A stretch of 64,000 nt of DNA from NCBI GenBank assembly GCA_016716625.1, contig JADJVJ010000001.1, positions 248,001 through 312,000 of the forward strand, written 5' to 3'. This document shows positions 1 to 10,027 of the stretch, piece after piece. The stretch is from Nostocoides sp. GTDB lineage: Bacteria > Actinomycetota > Actinomycetes > Actinomycetales > Dermatophilaceae. Both the position numbers and the translations under genes were made by a program. The stretch's first letter is position 1. Each line of letters begins with the position of its first letter. The notes below the pieces were generated by a model that ran no database searches, was not told the DNA's origin, and was given only the letters and a program-made list of their open reading frames with translations.

Positions 1-1826
1 TCACCGACTCCCTGCAGGCGGCGTACGACCTGCTCAGCCCGCGGGCGCAGCTCGGCTATCGGCGGCTCGCCCAGATGGTCGCCCCGGTGAGCCTTGATGT
101 GCTCGCCGACGTCGTCGGGTTGCCGCGCGCCGAGGTCGCCGAGATCGCCATGACCCTGGTGTCCCGCTCGCTCGCCGAGGTCACTCAGGCCCGGCAGTTC
201 GACATGCTTGCCCCGATCCGGCGGCATGGTCGGGCCATCGCCTCGACCTCCCCCAGCGATGTCGTCGAGGCCCGCCGCGGGTTGGTCCGCTGGGCCGAAC
301 GGGTCATGGCCCTGGGTGATGACCGAGGGGCCGCGGACGAGCCTTGGCTCGCGGACCTGGCCACGATGAAGTCGGTGATCCTCACCGCGGCCGCCGAGGC
401 CGACACCCTCCCCGCGGCCTACTCGCTCGCGAACCGCTCGTTCTCACCGCTCTACACGGCCATGCTCGCCCGGGACGCGGCGGACATCCTCGAGGGCGTC
501 GTCCTCTGTGGCGACGGGCCGCCCGAGATCGGGGCCCAGGTCGCCCGCCGAGCCGCGATCACGGTCTGCGAACTCCGCGGCAGCTTCGCCGGGCTGCCGC
601 TGCTCGACAACGCCGAGAGCCAGGCGGTGCGGTCCAGCGACCCCGATGCCGAACGCGCTCGGAACGGCTCGATCCGCTCCGAGATGTTCCTCGACGCGGG
701 TGACCTTGAGGCCGCCCGCAAGGAAGCCACTCTTGCCCTGGAAATTGGTGCGGCCGACTCTTACCTCGTGCGTCAAACCCGGCGGACCCTGGCCGATATC
801 GCGGTCTCGCGGGGCAGATTCGCCGAGTCCGAGGCTCTGTGTGCTCAGATCATCACCGGCGCCAGCCCCGAGGAGCTATGGATGGCGCTCTCCGCCCAGA
901 TCCTCCGGGGGCGGATGGCGTTCGAACGCGGACGCGTGCTCGAGGCTCAGGCCCTCGCGAGGACGGCATACGACATGGGACGCGAGGCGGCCGAGGACCG
1001 GATGGCCCTCATCGCGGCCTGCTTGCTCCGGCTGACCGGAGCCCGGGTGGACGAGGCCACGCCGGCGCGGGATTCGCTGCCGTGGGCCCTGCGGGTGCCG
1101 GTCATGCTCCTCGATGCCCGTGACCTCTGGCGGGCGGGGCATGCGCGGCTTGCCGGCCAGCACGCCGCCGATCTCGTCGCGCTCGCGCAAGGCTCGCAGC
1201 TCGGCCGGGACCTCATCGACGCCCGGCTGCTCCTCGGGGGCATCCTGGTGGACCTCGGCGACGAGTCCCAGGCGCTGTCGGTGTTTCTCGTGGCCTTGGA
1301 GGAGTCCGTTGCGCGGGGTATGCCGCTGCGGGCAGCCGATGCCCTCGACGCGCTGGCCTATCTGGGTTCGCGGCGATCCATCCCGGGGGTCGAACAGTGG
1401 TGGGGGGCTGCTGCGGAGGTACGTAGTTCGCGGGCCGCCGTCGCGTGGGGTGGGGCCGCTCGGTTCCGTGCGGGGGTGAGCGTCCGTGGCTGTCCGGAGG
1501 GCTGGATCCGTCACGGCGAGGTGATGAACGCCTGCCTTGACGTGGTCCGTGGGGCGGTTGTCGGGTCGGTCGACGGCAAGGCTGCCCGGGTTCCGCCGAA
1601 CCCCGGCACCGGGTGGCTCCTCGAGACCCTCACCAAGGCCGAACTCACGGTCGCCGACCTCGTCGCGGAGGGGCTGACGAGCCGGCAGATCGCCGAACGG
1701 CTCTTCATCTCGCCGCGAACGGTCGACGCGCACCTCGCGCACACGTTCCGCAAGCTCGGGATCACCGGACGGGCACGGCTCGCCGCGCTGATGGCCGAGG
1801 CCCGCGGGTCGCACCCCGGCGGGTAG
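1..1826 (+). CDS. LuxR-family regulator with NB-ARC/TPR region, 5' end cut by window
   Basis: The frame is open from base 3 to the stop at 1826, giving at least 607 residues, so the start lies before the window. The first visible residues (AYDLLSPRAQLGYRRLA) match the winged-helix part that follows an NB-ARC ATPase in large actinobacterial LuxR regulators. A long alanine-rich helical, TPR-like middle follows. The last 60 residues are a GerE/LuxR helix-turn-helix (LTSRQIAERLFISPRTVDAHL). Such proteins are signal-responsive transcriptional activators; the ligand and targets are unknown. The ATPase P-loop, if present, lies outside the window. Family assignment is firm, function is inferred. Confidence 0.85.
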   Translation, partial: TDSLQAAYDLLSPRAQLGYRRLAQMVAPVSLDVLADVVGLPRAEVAEIAMTLVSRSLAEVTQARQFDMLAPIRRHGRAIASTSPSDVVEARRGLVRWAERVMALGDDRGAADEPWLADLATMKSVILTAAAEADTLPAAYSLANRSFSPLYTAMLARDAADILEGVVLCGDGPPEIGAQVARRAAITVCELRGSFAGLPLLDNAESQAVRSSDPDAERARNGSIRSEMFLDAGDLEAARKEATLALEIGAADSYLVRQTRRTLADIAVSRGRFAESEALCAQIITGASPEELWMALSAQILRGRMAFERGRVLEAQALARTAYDMGREAAEDRMALIAACLLRLTGARVDEATPARDSLPWALRVPVMLLDARDLWRAGHARLAGQHAADLVALAQGSQLGRDLIDARLLLGGILVDLGDESQALSVFLVALEESVARGMPLRAADALDALAYLGSRRSIPGVEQWWGAAAEVRSSRAAVAWGGAARFRAGVSVRGCPEGWIRHGEVMNACLDVVRGAVVGSVDGKAARVPPNPGTGWLLETLTKAELTVADLVAEGLTSRQIAERLFISPRTVDAHLAHTFRKLGITGRARLAALMAEARGSHPGG

Positions 1827-1876
1827 GCGCGGCTCCCACATCGGGTATGCCGTGGCGTCGTGCCCCGGGGTTGGGT

Positions 1877-4671
1877 CTAGTCCCAGGGGTCCTTGTCCTC
1901 GTCCACCGCGGCCGGTGGCGCGGGTGCAGTGGCAGGTTCTGGGTCGTCCCACGGGTCTGCCTCAGCGGCAACCGGTGTTTGTGCTGCGGGGGCGGGGGCC
2001 GGTCCCGGTTCGTCCCACGGGTCTGCTTCTGCGGTCACGGGTGTTTGTGCTGCGGGGGCGGGGGCCGGTGCCGGGTCATCCCACGGGTCCGCCTCGCGAC
2101 GACGGTGGCCGGGGCGGGTGCTGCGGCGGGTGTGGGTGTCGGGTCGTCCCACGGGTCCGCCTCAGCGACGGTGGCCGTGGGAACGGGGGCCGGTGTCGGG
2201 TCGTCCCACGGGTCCGCTTCTGCGGTGACCGGTGTTGGTGCTGCGGGGGAGGGGTCGTCCCAGGGGTCCGCCTCAGCGGCAACCGGAGCCGCGTCAGCAA
2301 CCGAAGCCGCTGCCACGACCGCAGGTGCGGCGACCGAAACTGGCGCCGGCGTCGCCGGGCTCTCCTCGACCACCTCCACCGGCACCTCGGCAGGCGCCTC
2401 GGCGGGGGCCGGCGCCGAGCGTCGGACCGCGGCCAGGAGCATCTGGGCCACGTCGACGACCTCGACCTCTGCGCCGACGCCCTCAGCCTGCTTGGCCGTA
2501 AGGCCGTCCGAGATCATGACGCGGCAGAACGGGCAACCGATGGCGATCCGCTCCGCGCCGGTCCCGAGCGCCTCCTCGGTGCGGCTCATGTTGATTCGCG
2601 TCCCGAGCCGCTCTTCCATCCACATCCGCGCGCCACCGGCGCCGCAGCAGAACGAGGTCTCCCCGGAGCGCTTCATCTCGCGCAGTTCGACCCCAGGCAA
2701 CGCGCCGATGAGTTCCCGCGGCGGGGCATAGACGTGGTTGTGCCGGCCGAGGTAACACGGGTCGTGATAGGTCACCGTGCCTGCCGTCGACGCCGCATCC
2801 CGGGCCGTCGACATCCCCGGGGTGTCCGCCGGGCGCGCCACCGGCACGAGCCGCTTGTCGCGGACGAGCCGGTTGAGCAGCTGGGTGTGGTGAACGACCT
2901 CGTAGGACCCGCCGAGCGGACCGTACTCGTTCTTGATCGTGTTGAAGCAGTGGGCGCAGGTCACGACCACCTTGGTCACGGCATACTCACCGAGGGTCTC
3001 GATGTTCTGCTGCGCGAGGGTCTGGAAGAGCACCTCGTTGCCCGCCCGCCGCGCGGAGTCGCCGGTGCAGGTTTCGCCGTCCCCGAGGACCGCGAAGGAG
3101 ACTCCGGCGGTGTTGAGGAGCTCGGCGACCGCCCGGGTGGTCTTCTTGGCCCGGTCCTCGTAGGCCCCGGCGCACCCGACCCAGAAGAGCCACTCGACCT
3201 CGGTCGCGGACTCGACGTCCCGGCCGAGCACGGGAACCTCGAACGGCAGGCCCTTGGTCCAGTCGAGGCGGTCACGCGGCGGCATACCCCATGGGTTGCC
3301 CTTGGACTCGAGCTTCTTGAACAGCCCCCCGAGCTCGGTGGGGAAGGCCGACTCGATGAGCGTCTGGTAGCGCCGCATGTCGACGATGTGGTCGACGTGC
3401 TCGATGTCGACGGGGCACTGCTCGACGCACGCACCGCACGTCGTGCACGACCACAGCACGTCGGCGTCGATGATCGCCTCCGCGTCCCCGAGCGGCTGGT
3501 ATGCCGTCAGGGGCGCCTCCGCGGTGTACCCGGTCTCCCCGATGAGCGGCCGCTCCGCGAGGGCGGTCACCGCGGCGGGCAGTTCGGCACGGGCGCTCTC
3601 GGAGGAGGCGAGCAGCCACGGCGACTTGGCGCTGGCGTGCTCGCGCAGGGTCATCACGAGCAGCTTGGGGGAGAGCGGCTTGTCGGTGTTCCACGCCGGG
3701 CACTGGGACTGGCAGCGGCCGCACTCGGTGCACGTGGAAAAGTCGAGCAGACCCTTCCAGGTGAAGTCCTCGACCTTGCCCACGCCGAGCGCCGAACCCT
3801 CCTCGAGGTCCTCCATCGCCTCCAGGTCGAACGGCTTCCCGCCGACGGTGAGCGGGCGCAGCGGCCCGAGGGCGGTGCGGCCGGAGGACTCGCGCTTGAA
3901 CCAGATGTTCGGGAAGGCCAGGAACCGGTGCCAGGCGACGCCCATGGTCGGTTGCAGCGAGATGGTGATCATCCACGCGAAGGACACCAGGATCTTCACG
4001 GCCGCGACGACATAGATGGCGTTGCGGACCCCGGACTCGGTGAGCGAGGACCACAGGCCGGCACCCCAGCCGGTGAGTGGGAAGTGCAGCGGCAACGAGG
4101 TCTCCGGCTCGATGAACTGCAGGAGCCGCGCCTCGAGGGTCCGCAAGGTGAGGATGCAGAGGCACACCATGAAGATGGTGAACTCGACGTAGTAGGCCTG
4201 CCACCAGGTGGACCCGAAGAAGCGTGACCGGCGCCCGGCCTCACCCGCGGCCGAGCGGGGGTGATTGCGCTGCCGGATGAGGATGAGCACGACGATGCCG
4301 ATGAGGCCGGTCCACGCGAAGAACTCGATGAGCCACTCGAACGGCGCGAAGTGTCCGATCACCGGCAGCCGGAACTCGGCCCAGATGAGCTGGAAGAACG
4401 CGTTGACGAGGGTCGCGAAGAGGATGAAGAAGGAGAGCGCGGTGAACCAGTGTGCGAGCGCGACGACCGGTAGCCGGCTCATCCGGGTGTGTCCGAAGAA
4501 CTCCTTGACCAGGGTCATCGTCCGCGAGCCGGGGTCCGCCGTTCGGGACGGGTCGGCCTGCCCGGTGCGGTAGAGCGCGGCGAACCGGAAGACCTGCCGG
4601 AAGAGCAGAGCCCAACCAATGAGCGGGATGGTGAAGCACAGCGCGATGGCGGTGATCTGGAGGGCCGACAT
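1877..4671 (-). CDS. etfD: EtfD-like membrane Fe-S reductase with a frameshifted repeat tail
   Basis: Resembles mycobacterial Rv0338c/EtfD, which takes electrons from electron-transfer flavoprotein during fatty acid oxidation into the membrane quinone pool. The N-terminus has about five membrane helices (to residue 250). Two ferredoxin motifs follow, CTECGRCQSQCP near 310 and CTTCGACVEQCP near 407, then two cysteine-rich CCG regions (CAHCFNT near 572, CCGAGGARMW near 672). The start at 4671 (MSALQITAIAL) is chosen because upstream residues look non-coding. The tail carries seven ADPWDDP-type repeats, and the frame shifts by one base near 2095 between repeats 3 and 4: the original frame stops at 2035, while the shifted frame continues the repeats to 1877. 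One restored base gives 931 residues. Confidence 0.85.
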
Positions 4672-4734
4672 GGCCGCGAGTCTATGACTTCCGGGTGCGG
4701 CGGGGCCCTCCGTGTGACGCCCCTTGCACGGCAT

Positions 4735-4888
4735 ACGTGACGGCTCTCACCCCGCAGGGCGAGCTTGATGGAACGCATAACGTTTTGTTGGAATACCTAT
4801 AACATCACCCGGGTTGAACGCTGAACCACCCGGTATGACGTGTGCTCACCTCGAGCCCTCGACCCCCGTTACGCCCGCGTAGAAAGAC
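4735..4888 (+). promoter_or_regulatory. AT-rich cysK upstream region
   Basis: This 154-base gap between divergent etfD and cysK contains an unusually AT-rich stretch at 4775-4806, with TATAAC at 4798-4803 as a possible -10 hexamer. I could not place a matching -35 at standard spacing. The neighbouring bases TTGGAATACC are vaguely like Rrf2/CymR-type cysteine operators, but that is only a resemblance. A copy of the dispersed 8-mer (CGGCATAC) sits at 4729, just before the region. Confidence 0.35.
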
Positions 4889-4894
4889 GTGAAG

Positions 4895-5824
4895 ATGCCC
4901 ATCCTCGACAACGTGACCCAGGCCGTCGGCAACACCCCGCTCGTGCGGTTCAACCGCATCATGCCCAAGGGTCCGACGGTCGCCGCGAAACTCGAGTTCC
5001 AGAACCCGGGAGCCTCGGTCAAGGACCGCATCGGGGTCGCCATCGTCGACGCGGCCGAGGCCAGCGGGGAACTGCCGGCGGGTGGCACCATCGTCGAGGC
5101 CACCTCCGGAAACACCGGGATCGCGCTCGCCATGGTCGGTGCGGCCCGTGGGTACCACGTCGTGCTCACCATGCCCGAGACGATGAGCAAGGAGCGTCGG
5201 GCGCTGCTGCGCGCTTTCGGCGCCGAACTCGTCCTCACGCCCGGCTCCGAGGGGATGAAGGGTGCGGTGACCCGGGCCGAGCAGATCGCCGCGGAGCGCC
5301 GCGGTGCCGTGCTCGCGCGGCAGTTCGCCAACGCCGCCAACCCGCAGATTCACCGGGAGACCACCGCCGAGGAAATCTGGGCGGACACCGACGGCGCCGT
5401 CGACATCGTCATTGCCGGGATCGGCACGGGCGGCACGATCACCGGTGTCGGCCAGGTCCTCAAGGCCCGCAAGCCCTCGGTGCGCATCGTCGCCGTCGAG
5501 CCGGAGGAGTCCGCGATCCTCAACGGCGGCCAGCCCGGCCCGCACAAGATCCAGGGCATCGGCGCCAACTTCGTCCCCGAGATCCTCGACACGCAGGTCT
5601 ACGACGAGGTCGTCGACATCAACGCCGAGACCGCCGTGCAGTGGGCTCGCCGGGCGGCCACCGAGGAGGGGCTGCTCGTCGGCCTGTCCTCCGGGGCTGC
5701 GCTCGCCGCCGCCGCCCAAGTGGCGGCCCGGCCGGAGAACGCCGGTGCGACGATCGTCGTCATCATCCCGAGTTTCGGTGAGCGTTACCTCTCGACGGTC
5801 CTCTTCGAGGGCTTGGTGGATTGA
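4895..5824 (+). CDS. cysK: Cysteine synthase A (O-acetylserine sulfhydrylase)
   Basis: Makes L-cysteine from O-acetyl-L-serine and sulfide using PLP. Fold-type II signatures are complete: NTPLVRF near the N-terminus, the PLP lysine in NPGASVKDRIG (K43), the substrate loop EATSGNTGIA and the phosphate-binding loop GIGTGGTITG. Length (309 residues) is normal for the family. Either GTG 4889 or ATG 4895 could start it; the family N-terminus (MPILDNVTQ) fits ATG 4895. It is directly followed by cysE, forming a cysteine biosynthesis operon that also supplies the cysteine needed for mycothiol (mshD lies at 62 kb). Confidence 0.96.
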   Translation: MPILDNVTQAVGNTPLVRFNRIMPKGPTVAAKLEFQNPGASVKDRIGVAIVDAAEASGELPAGGTIVEATSGNTGIALAMVGAARGYHVVLTMPETMSKERRALLRAFGAELVLTPGSEGMKGAVTRAEQIAAERRGAVLARQFANAANPQIHRETTAEEIWADTDGAVDIVIAGIGTGGTITGVGQVLKARKPSVRIVAVEPEESAILNGGQPGPHKIQGIGANFVPEILDTQVYDEVVDINAETAVQWARRAATEEGLLVGLSSGAALAAAAQVAARPENAGATIVVIIPSFGERYLSTVLFEGLVD

Positions 5825-5829
5825 TCCAC

Positions 5830-6411
5830 GTGGGCTTCCTCGACCGGGTCCGTGAGGACCTCGACGCGGCCATGGCGCGGGACCCTGCCGCGGTCAACCG
5901 CGCCGATGTTGCCGTGAACTCCCCTGGGCTGCATGCGATCTGGGTGCATCGCGTGTCGCATCGGCTATGGCAGCGGCCCGCGTGGAAGCCGGTGGCGCGG
6001 GCGCTCTCCACGCTGACCCGGGCCGTGACCGGCGTCGAAATCCACCCCGGCGCCACCCTGGGTCGGCGCTTCTTCATCGATCACGGCATGGGGGTGGTCA
6101 TCGGGGAGACCGCGATCGTCGGCGACGACGTCATGCTCTATCACGGGGTCACCCTCGGCGGGCGGTCCATGGCCCGCGGCGTGAAACGCCACCCGAGCGT
6201 CGGCGATGGGGTGACCATCGGGGCCGGCGCCCGGGTGCTCGGGGACATCGAGATCGGGGACGGCGTGCAGATCGGCGCCAACTCCGTCGTCGTCAAGGAC
6301 GTCCCGGCCGGGGCCGTCGCAACCGGAATCCCGGCCACCATCCGCTTCCCCGACGTTCCGGGGGAGGACCCTTACGAGGCCCTCTTCCGCGAGCCGGCGC
6401 TCTTCATTTAG
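5830..6411 (+). CDS. cysE: Serine O-acetyltransferase
   Basis: Acetylates L-serine with acetyl-CoA to give O-acetylserine, the substrate of the adjacent CysK. It has the left-handed beta-helix hexapeptide repeats (IHPGATLGRRFFIDHG, VIGETAIVGDDVMLYHGVTLGG) and the catalytic HG and GVTLGG motifs. About 193 residues, the short actinobacterial form. GTG 5830 (MGFLDRVREDL) is preferred over TTG 5821, which overlaps the cysK stop and leaves no room for a ribosome site. Co-transcription with cysK is near certain; the two enzymes form the cysteine synthase complex in other bacteria. Confidence 0.94.
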   Translation: MGFLDRVREDLDAAMARDPAAVNRADVAVNSPGLHAIWVHRVSHRLWQRPAWKPVARALSTLTRAVTGVEIHPGATLGRRFFIDHGMGVVIGETAIVGDDVMLYHGVTLGGRSMARGVKRHPSVGDGVTIGAGARVLGDIEIGDGVQIGANSVVVKDVPAGAVATGIPATIRFPDVPGEDPYEALFREPALFI

Positions 6412-6420
6412 AGGGGCGAG

Positions 6421-8925
6421 CTAGGCCCTGGCCGACCAGTCGGCGCCATACGCGGCGAAGAGCCGGGCGTCGGGGACACCCTCACTGGCCACCTCGAGGG
6501 CGGTGGCGACGTCGAGCCCCTGGGCGAGCTCTCGGTGGTATGCCGTCATGAGCGCCACGGCGGACTCGTCGCGCACCGGTGCCACCGCCGCGACCACGTT
6601 GCGTACCCCGCAGGCGAGCAGGCTCGCGGTGAGGCCGAGCGCCTCGTCGCCGGTGCGGAACTGGGACTGGCCGACGCTGCACGAGGAGAGCACGACATGT
6701 CGGGCGCCGACGCCGATCCGCTGGAACTCGTAGGCGAACGCGGGACCGTCATCGAGGTGGACCGAGGAGAACAGCGGCGACTCGTCGTGATGCGTGCCGT
6801 GGGCGGCGATGTGCACGATGTCGCAGTCCCGGAGCAGATCGGTGAGCCGCGCCACCGTCGCGGCATGCCCGGTGTATGTCGTGCCACCCCGCCAGGCCTG
6901 TGCCGTCGCCGCTGCCTCGGCGCCGGCGCGGGCGACGGCCGGGCCGGCGATCGCCGTCATACAGATCGTGGTCAGCGGCGCCGCCGGCTGGCTCCAGACG
7001 GTCAACGAAGGGCTGACCACGAGCGGGCGCCCCGCGAGCGAGGGCAGCATCCGCCAGGGAACCGAGGGCAACACCGTGGACGGGACCACGGCCACCCGGC
7101 CCGCACGGGAGGTCAGGGCCGGTTCGAGGAGGGCGTTCAGCGCGCCGACCTGGCGTTGGATGCTGCCCTCGACGACCGCGCGCATGGGCCCCGGGGCGAC
7201 ACTGAGCACCCGCAGGTCGGCGGCGAGCCGGGAGCTGAGGTCCCGGGCCTCGCGTTCGGCGGCCAGGTCATGGACCTGGCGTCGGTCGGCGTTCACGGTG
7301 AGCGCGAGCAGTCGGCCGCGGTGGACGAAGAAGGCGACACAGTGGGCGTCCCGTTCGGTCACCAGCCGTCGGAACGTCGGGTATGCCGTGAGGTCGGTGA
7401 TGTCGCGCCCCCGGGCCAGCTGGCCGGAGAGCTCCCGCTCCCGTTCGGCAATGGCGCGTTCGAGACCGACTGCGGCGGAACGCAGCTCGGCATCATCGGT
7501 GATGTCGTCGAGGTCGTCGAGCTGGGCATGGATCTGGCGCAGTTGCCCGGCGAGCTGACGGAGCCGCTCATCGTCGACGGGCTGCAGCCGGGGGAGCCGG
7601 GCGGTGAGGGCGCGCCAGCGTTCGGTCGCGCCATAGACCGCGCCGACTCGCCCGCTGGCGAGGGCGGTACTGAGGTCGAGGTCGGCGAGTCGACCGGCGT
7701 GCAGGGCGATGGCGGTCCGGGAGTCCAGGCCGGAGTACCTCGCCGAGGCCCGGACGAGCCGGTTCGAGGCCCGGTGCAGGGCCCGGCGGCGGCGGCGCGG
7801 CTCCCCGCGACTATCCCCGATCATGGCGTCGAGCAGGTCGCGGTGCAGCCAGCTCGTGAGGACGACCCGGCGGTGTGCCCGGGCGAAGGCCAGGGCCTGG
7901 TCGGCGGCGGCGGTGTCCCCGGCGACCAGGGCTCGCTCGGCCGCGACCAGGGCGGCGTCGTGTTGCAGGGTGGGGGAGTCGCTCACGTGGGCGGCGACCT
8001 GCCGGGAGAGCGTCTGGAAGCCCGCAAGGTCTCCGCAGAGCAGGGCCGCCTGAGCTCCGAGGATCTCGGCGTGATGCCGCCAGGACGCCGCACCGAAACG
8101 TTCGAAGAGGCTGGCGGCCTCACCGGCATACTTCGCTGCCCGTTGCGGCGCGGCCGAGAGGACGGCCTCGCGGGCGAGCTCGACGAGGATTTCGGCGCGA
8201 GTGAGGTTCAACCGGTCCTTGGTGGCGATGTGCAGCCCGGCCCACAGGGTGGTGCGGGCCTCATCGAGCAGCCCCGCCTCGATGTACGCGCGCCCGAGGT
8301 CGAGTTTGACCGTCGAGGTGGAGGTGCCGGCGTCCATGGCGTCGGCCTCGTTCATCGCCGCGATCGCCGCCGGCGTGTCACCTTCGAGAAGGGCGAGGCA
8401 GCCGAGGTTCTGCACCGCCATGGAGGCGATGTCATGCACACCGCCCTGCTCGGCGACCCGTCGGGCTTGCTGGAGGTCGGCGCGGCTTCCGGCGAGGTCG
8501 GCGACGCTCTGCCGGGCCATGCCGCGGTTGAGGACGGCGACGGCGTGCTCGCGGGCGGACAGCAGGTGCAGGTCGGCGTCGATAGCGGTGAGCCGCTCGA
8601 TCGCCTCCGACCACCGTCCGGCCCGGGCGAGCAGCCCGGCCTCCTGGACCGTGCTCAGGGCCGCGATGACCGGCGCGTCGTGCTTCGTGGGCGCCCGCCG
8701 GGCCTCCTCGAGCCGGGCAAGGGCCGCGTTCAGCCCGGCGGACTCGAAGGTGGGGATGGCGAGCGCGATGAGCGCCCGGGCCAGGAGCATCCGATCGGGG
8801 GCGCCGGCCCGCGGGCGGTCGAGGTGCTGGACCGCCTCGGAGAGCACCCGTGCCGACTCCTCCGGGCGGCCCGCGGCGTTGGCCTGCACACCCAGAGCGA
8901 TGAGCTCCGCGGGAGTTGGGGCCAC
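6421..8925 (-). CDS. TPR-CHAT caspase-like protease
   Basis: 834 residues: about 450 residues of TPR-like helices, a helical linker rich in Arg/Glu, then a C-terminal CHAT domain (Caspase HetF Associated with TPRs). The catalytic dyad is present: histidine in HIAAHGTHHDESPLF and cysteine in VVLSSCSVGQ. CHAT proteins are caspase-fold cysteine peptidases found in cell-death and defence systems, for example the Craspase partner of type III-E CRISPR and gasdermin activators. GTG 8925 is chosen because GGAG lies 6 bases upstream. It is the last gene of a four-gene operon, 14 bases after the preceding stop. The sensed signal and substrate are unknown. Confidence 0.88.
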   Translation of the reverse strand: MAPTPAELIALGVQANAAGRPEESARVLSEAVQHLDRPRAGAPDRMLLARALIALAIPTFESAGLNAALARLEEARRAPTKHDAPVIAALSTVQEAGLLARAGRWSEAIERLTAIDADLHLLSAREHAVAVLNRGMARQSVADLAGSRADLQQARRVAEQGGVHDIASMAVQNLGCLALLEGDTPAAIAAMNEADAMDAGTSTSTVKLDLGRAYIEAGLLDEARTTLWAGLHIATKDRLNLTRAEILVELAREAVLSAAPQRAAKYAGEAASLFERFGAASWRHHAEILGAQAALLCGDLAGFQTLSRQVAAHVSDSPTLQHDAALVAAERALVAGDTAAADQALAFARAHRRVVLTSWLHRDLLDAMIGDSRGEPRRRRRALHRASNRLVRASARYSGLDSRTAIALHAGRLADLDLSTALASGRVGAVYGATERWRALTARLPRLQPVDDERLRQLAGQLRQIHAQLDDLDDITDDAELRSAAVGLERAIAERERELSGQLARGRDITDLTAYPTFRRLVTERDAHCVAFFVHRGRLLALTVNADRRQVHDLAAEREARDLSSRLAADLRVLSVAPGPMRAVVEGSIQRQVGALNALLEPALTSRAGRVAVVPSTVLPSVPWRMLPSLAGRPLVVSPSLTVWSQPAAPLTTICMTAIAGPAVARAGAEAAATAQAWRGGTTYTGHAATVARLTDLLRDCDIVHIAAHGTHHDESPLFSSVHLDDGPAFAYEFQRIGVGARHVVLSSCSVGQSQFRTGDEALGLTASLLACGVRNVVAAVAPVRDESAVALMTAYHRELAQGLDVATALEVASEGVPDARLFAAYGADWSARA

Positions 8926-8939
8926 GAGTGCTCCGGGGC

Positions 8940-9434
8940 TCAGAGGTCGATGGACGGCGTGATGACGGGCTTTCCGCCGGCGTTCTCGTCGAGCGGGTAG
9001 AGCACGAACTGGACCAGGCCCCGGGAGACCGGCTCGAACGCGAAGCGGCCGTCCTGGTCGACCTCGACCGCGCTCGTCCGGGACCGCTCTCGCAGCTCGA
9101 TGCGCACCGGTCCGCCGGTGACCCACCCGTCGATCCGGACATCGTCGGGGCCGATCCCGACAATGGAGACCATCGTCGTGAACGCTCCGCCGGTGAAGGT
9201 CAGGGTTTCGGCCCGGGTGTAGTCCACGGACCGCACGAGCTCGCGGTCGGCACTGAGCCGGGTGAGCTCGGCGACCTCGGCATGGAGGGCCTGCACGGTG
9301 AGCGCGAACTTCACGTCGTCGGTGAGTCCTGCCGGGACCGGATCGAGCTCCGCGTGCAGGGTGCGCAGCGCGGAGAGCAGGGCGAGGTCACTCTCGTCCA
9401 GAGGCATGGTTGTCGGATCAATGTGAGCGCTCAT
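8940..9434 (-). CDS. Small beta-rich protein, carboxypeptidase-regulatory-like
   Basis: 164 residues starting MSAHIDPTTM. The N-terminal 70 residues are helical and acidic. The C-terminal half (VRIDGWVTGGPVRIELRE, then VDQDGRFAFEPVSRGLVQF) looks like the Ig-like carboxypeptidase regulatory fold, a small binding domain. Its ATG overlaps the sigma factor stop by four bases (ATGA), so the two are translationally coupled, and the CHAT gene follows 14 bases later. I infer an adaptor or regulator of the sigma factor or the CHAT protein. An anti-sigma role is possible, but no transmembrane or zinc motif is visible. Confidence 0.7.
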   Translation of the reverse strand: MSAHIDPTTMPLDESDLALLSALRTLHAELDPVPAGLTDDVKFALTVQALHAEVAELTRLSADRELVRSVDYTRAETLTFTGGAFTTMVSIVGIGPDDVRIDGWVTGGPVRIELRERSRTSAVEVDQDGRFAFEPVSRGLVQFVLYPLDENAGGKPVITPSIDL

Positions 9435-10027
9435 TGGGCAGCCCCCCAGGCTGGGTCGTTGGTGAGGAGTTCCCGAAGCTTGGAAAGACAACGGCCACGG
9501 GTGGGCCCGATGCTGCCGACCGGCATACCGAGCGACTCGGAGATGGCCGCATAGTCCGGCCGCTCCGAGAAGGCGATGACCCGCAGCAGAGCCTGACAGC
9601 GGGGGGTGAGGGCCTTGAAGTGCTCCCACAGGACGCCGTTCTCCTCGGAGAGGACGGCGAGGGTGGCCGGGCCGGGTGCCGCGTCGACGATCTCGGCGGG
9701 CACCTCCCCGGCGATCCGGCCAGAGTCCTTGCAGACCCGCCAGGACTCTCGGCGTACGGTGACGAGCAGCCAGCCCATGACGGCCTGGGCCTGCTCGATC
9801 CGGGCGGCGTTCTCCACCAGGCGCAGCCAGGCGGTCTGGACGACGTCCTGCGCGGCGGCCTGGCTGAGACCCTGGCCGCGGGCGGTGTGCCAGAGGATGG
9901 GGCTGAGCAGGTCGACCAGTTCGTCCATCCGCTGCAGGTCGCCGTCCCGGTATGCCGCGAACGCCCGTGCCGCGCGCGTGGCGAGGCTGTCCGGGGTGGT
10001 CTCGGGAGTGGTGCCGGTGTGCATCAC
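9431..10027 (-). CDS. Sigma-70 family (ECF-like) sigma factor
   Basis: 198 residues with an ECF layout. Region 2 is near residues 35-95 (DVVQTAWLRLVENAARI, then QAVMGWLLVTVRRESWRV). Region 4 is near 135-185 (LTPRCQALLRVIAFSERPDYAAISESLGMPVGSIGPTRGRCLSKLREL). It would direct RNA polymerase to a small regulon, plausibly including its own operon. The gene overlaps the subtilase stop on one side and the small beta-rich gene start on the other, so it sits within a protease/CHAT operon rather than with a membrane anti-sigma factor, which is unusual. Confidence 0.88.
   Translation of the reverse strand: MMHTGTTPETTPDSLATRAARAFAAYRDGDLQRMDELVDLLSPILWHTARGQGLSQAAAQDVVQTAWLRLVENAARIEQAQAVMGWLLVTVRRESWRVCKDSGRIAGEVPAEIVDAAPGPATLAVLSEENGVLWEHFKALTPRCQALLRVIAFSERPDYAAISESLGMPVGSIGPTRGRCLSKLRELLTNDPAWGAAQ

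Noticed and set aside
1852..9000. Very long open frames opposite etfD (plus strand 1852-4227) and opposite the CHAT gene (plus strand 6535-9000)
   Set aside because: They lie antisense to genes with clear domains, have Arg/Gly/Pro-rich low-complexity products and no recognisable motif, as expected for shadow frames in G+C-rich DNA.
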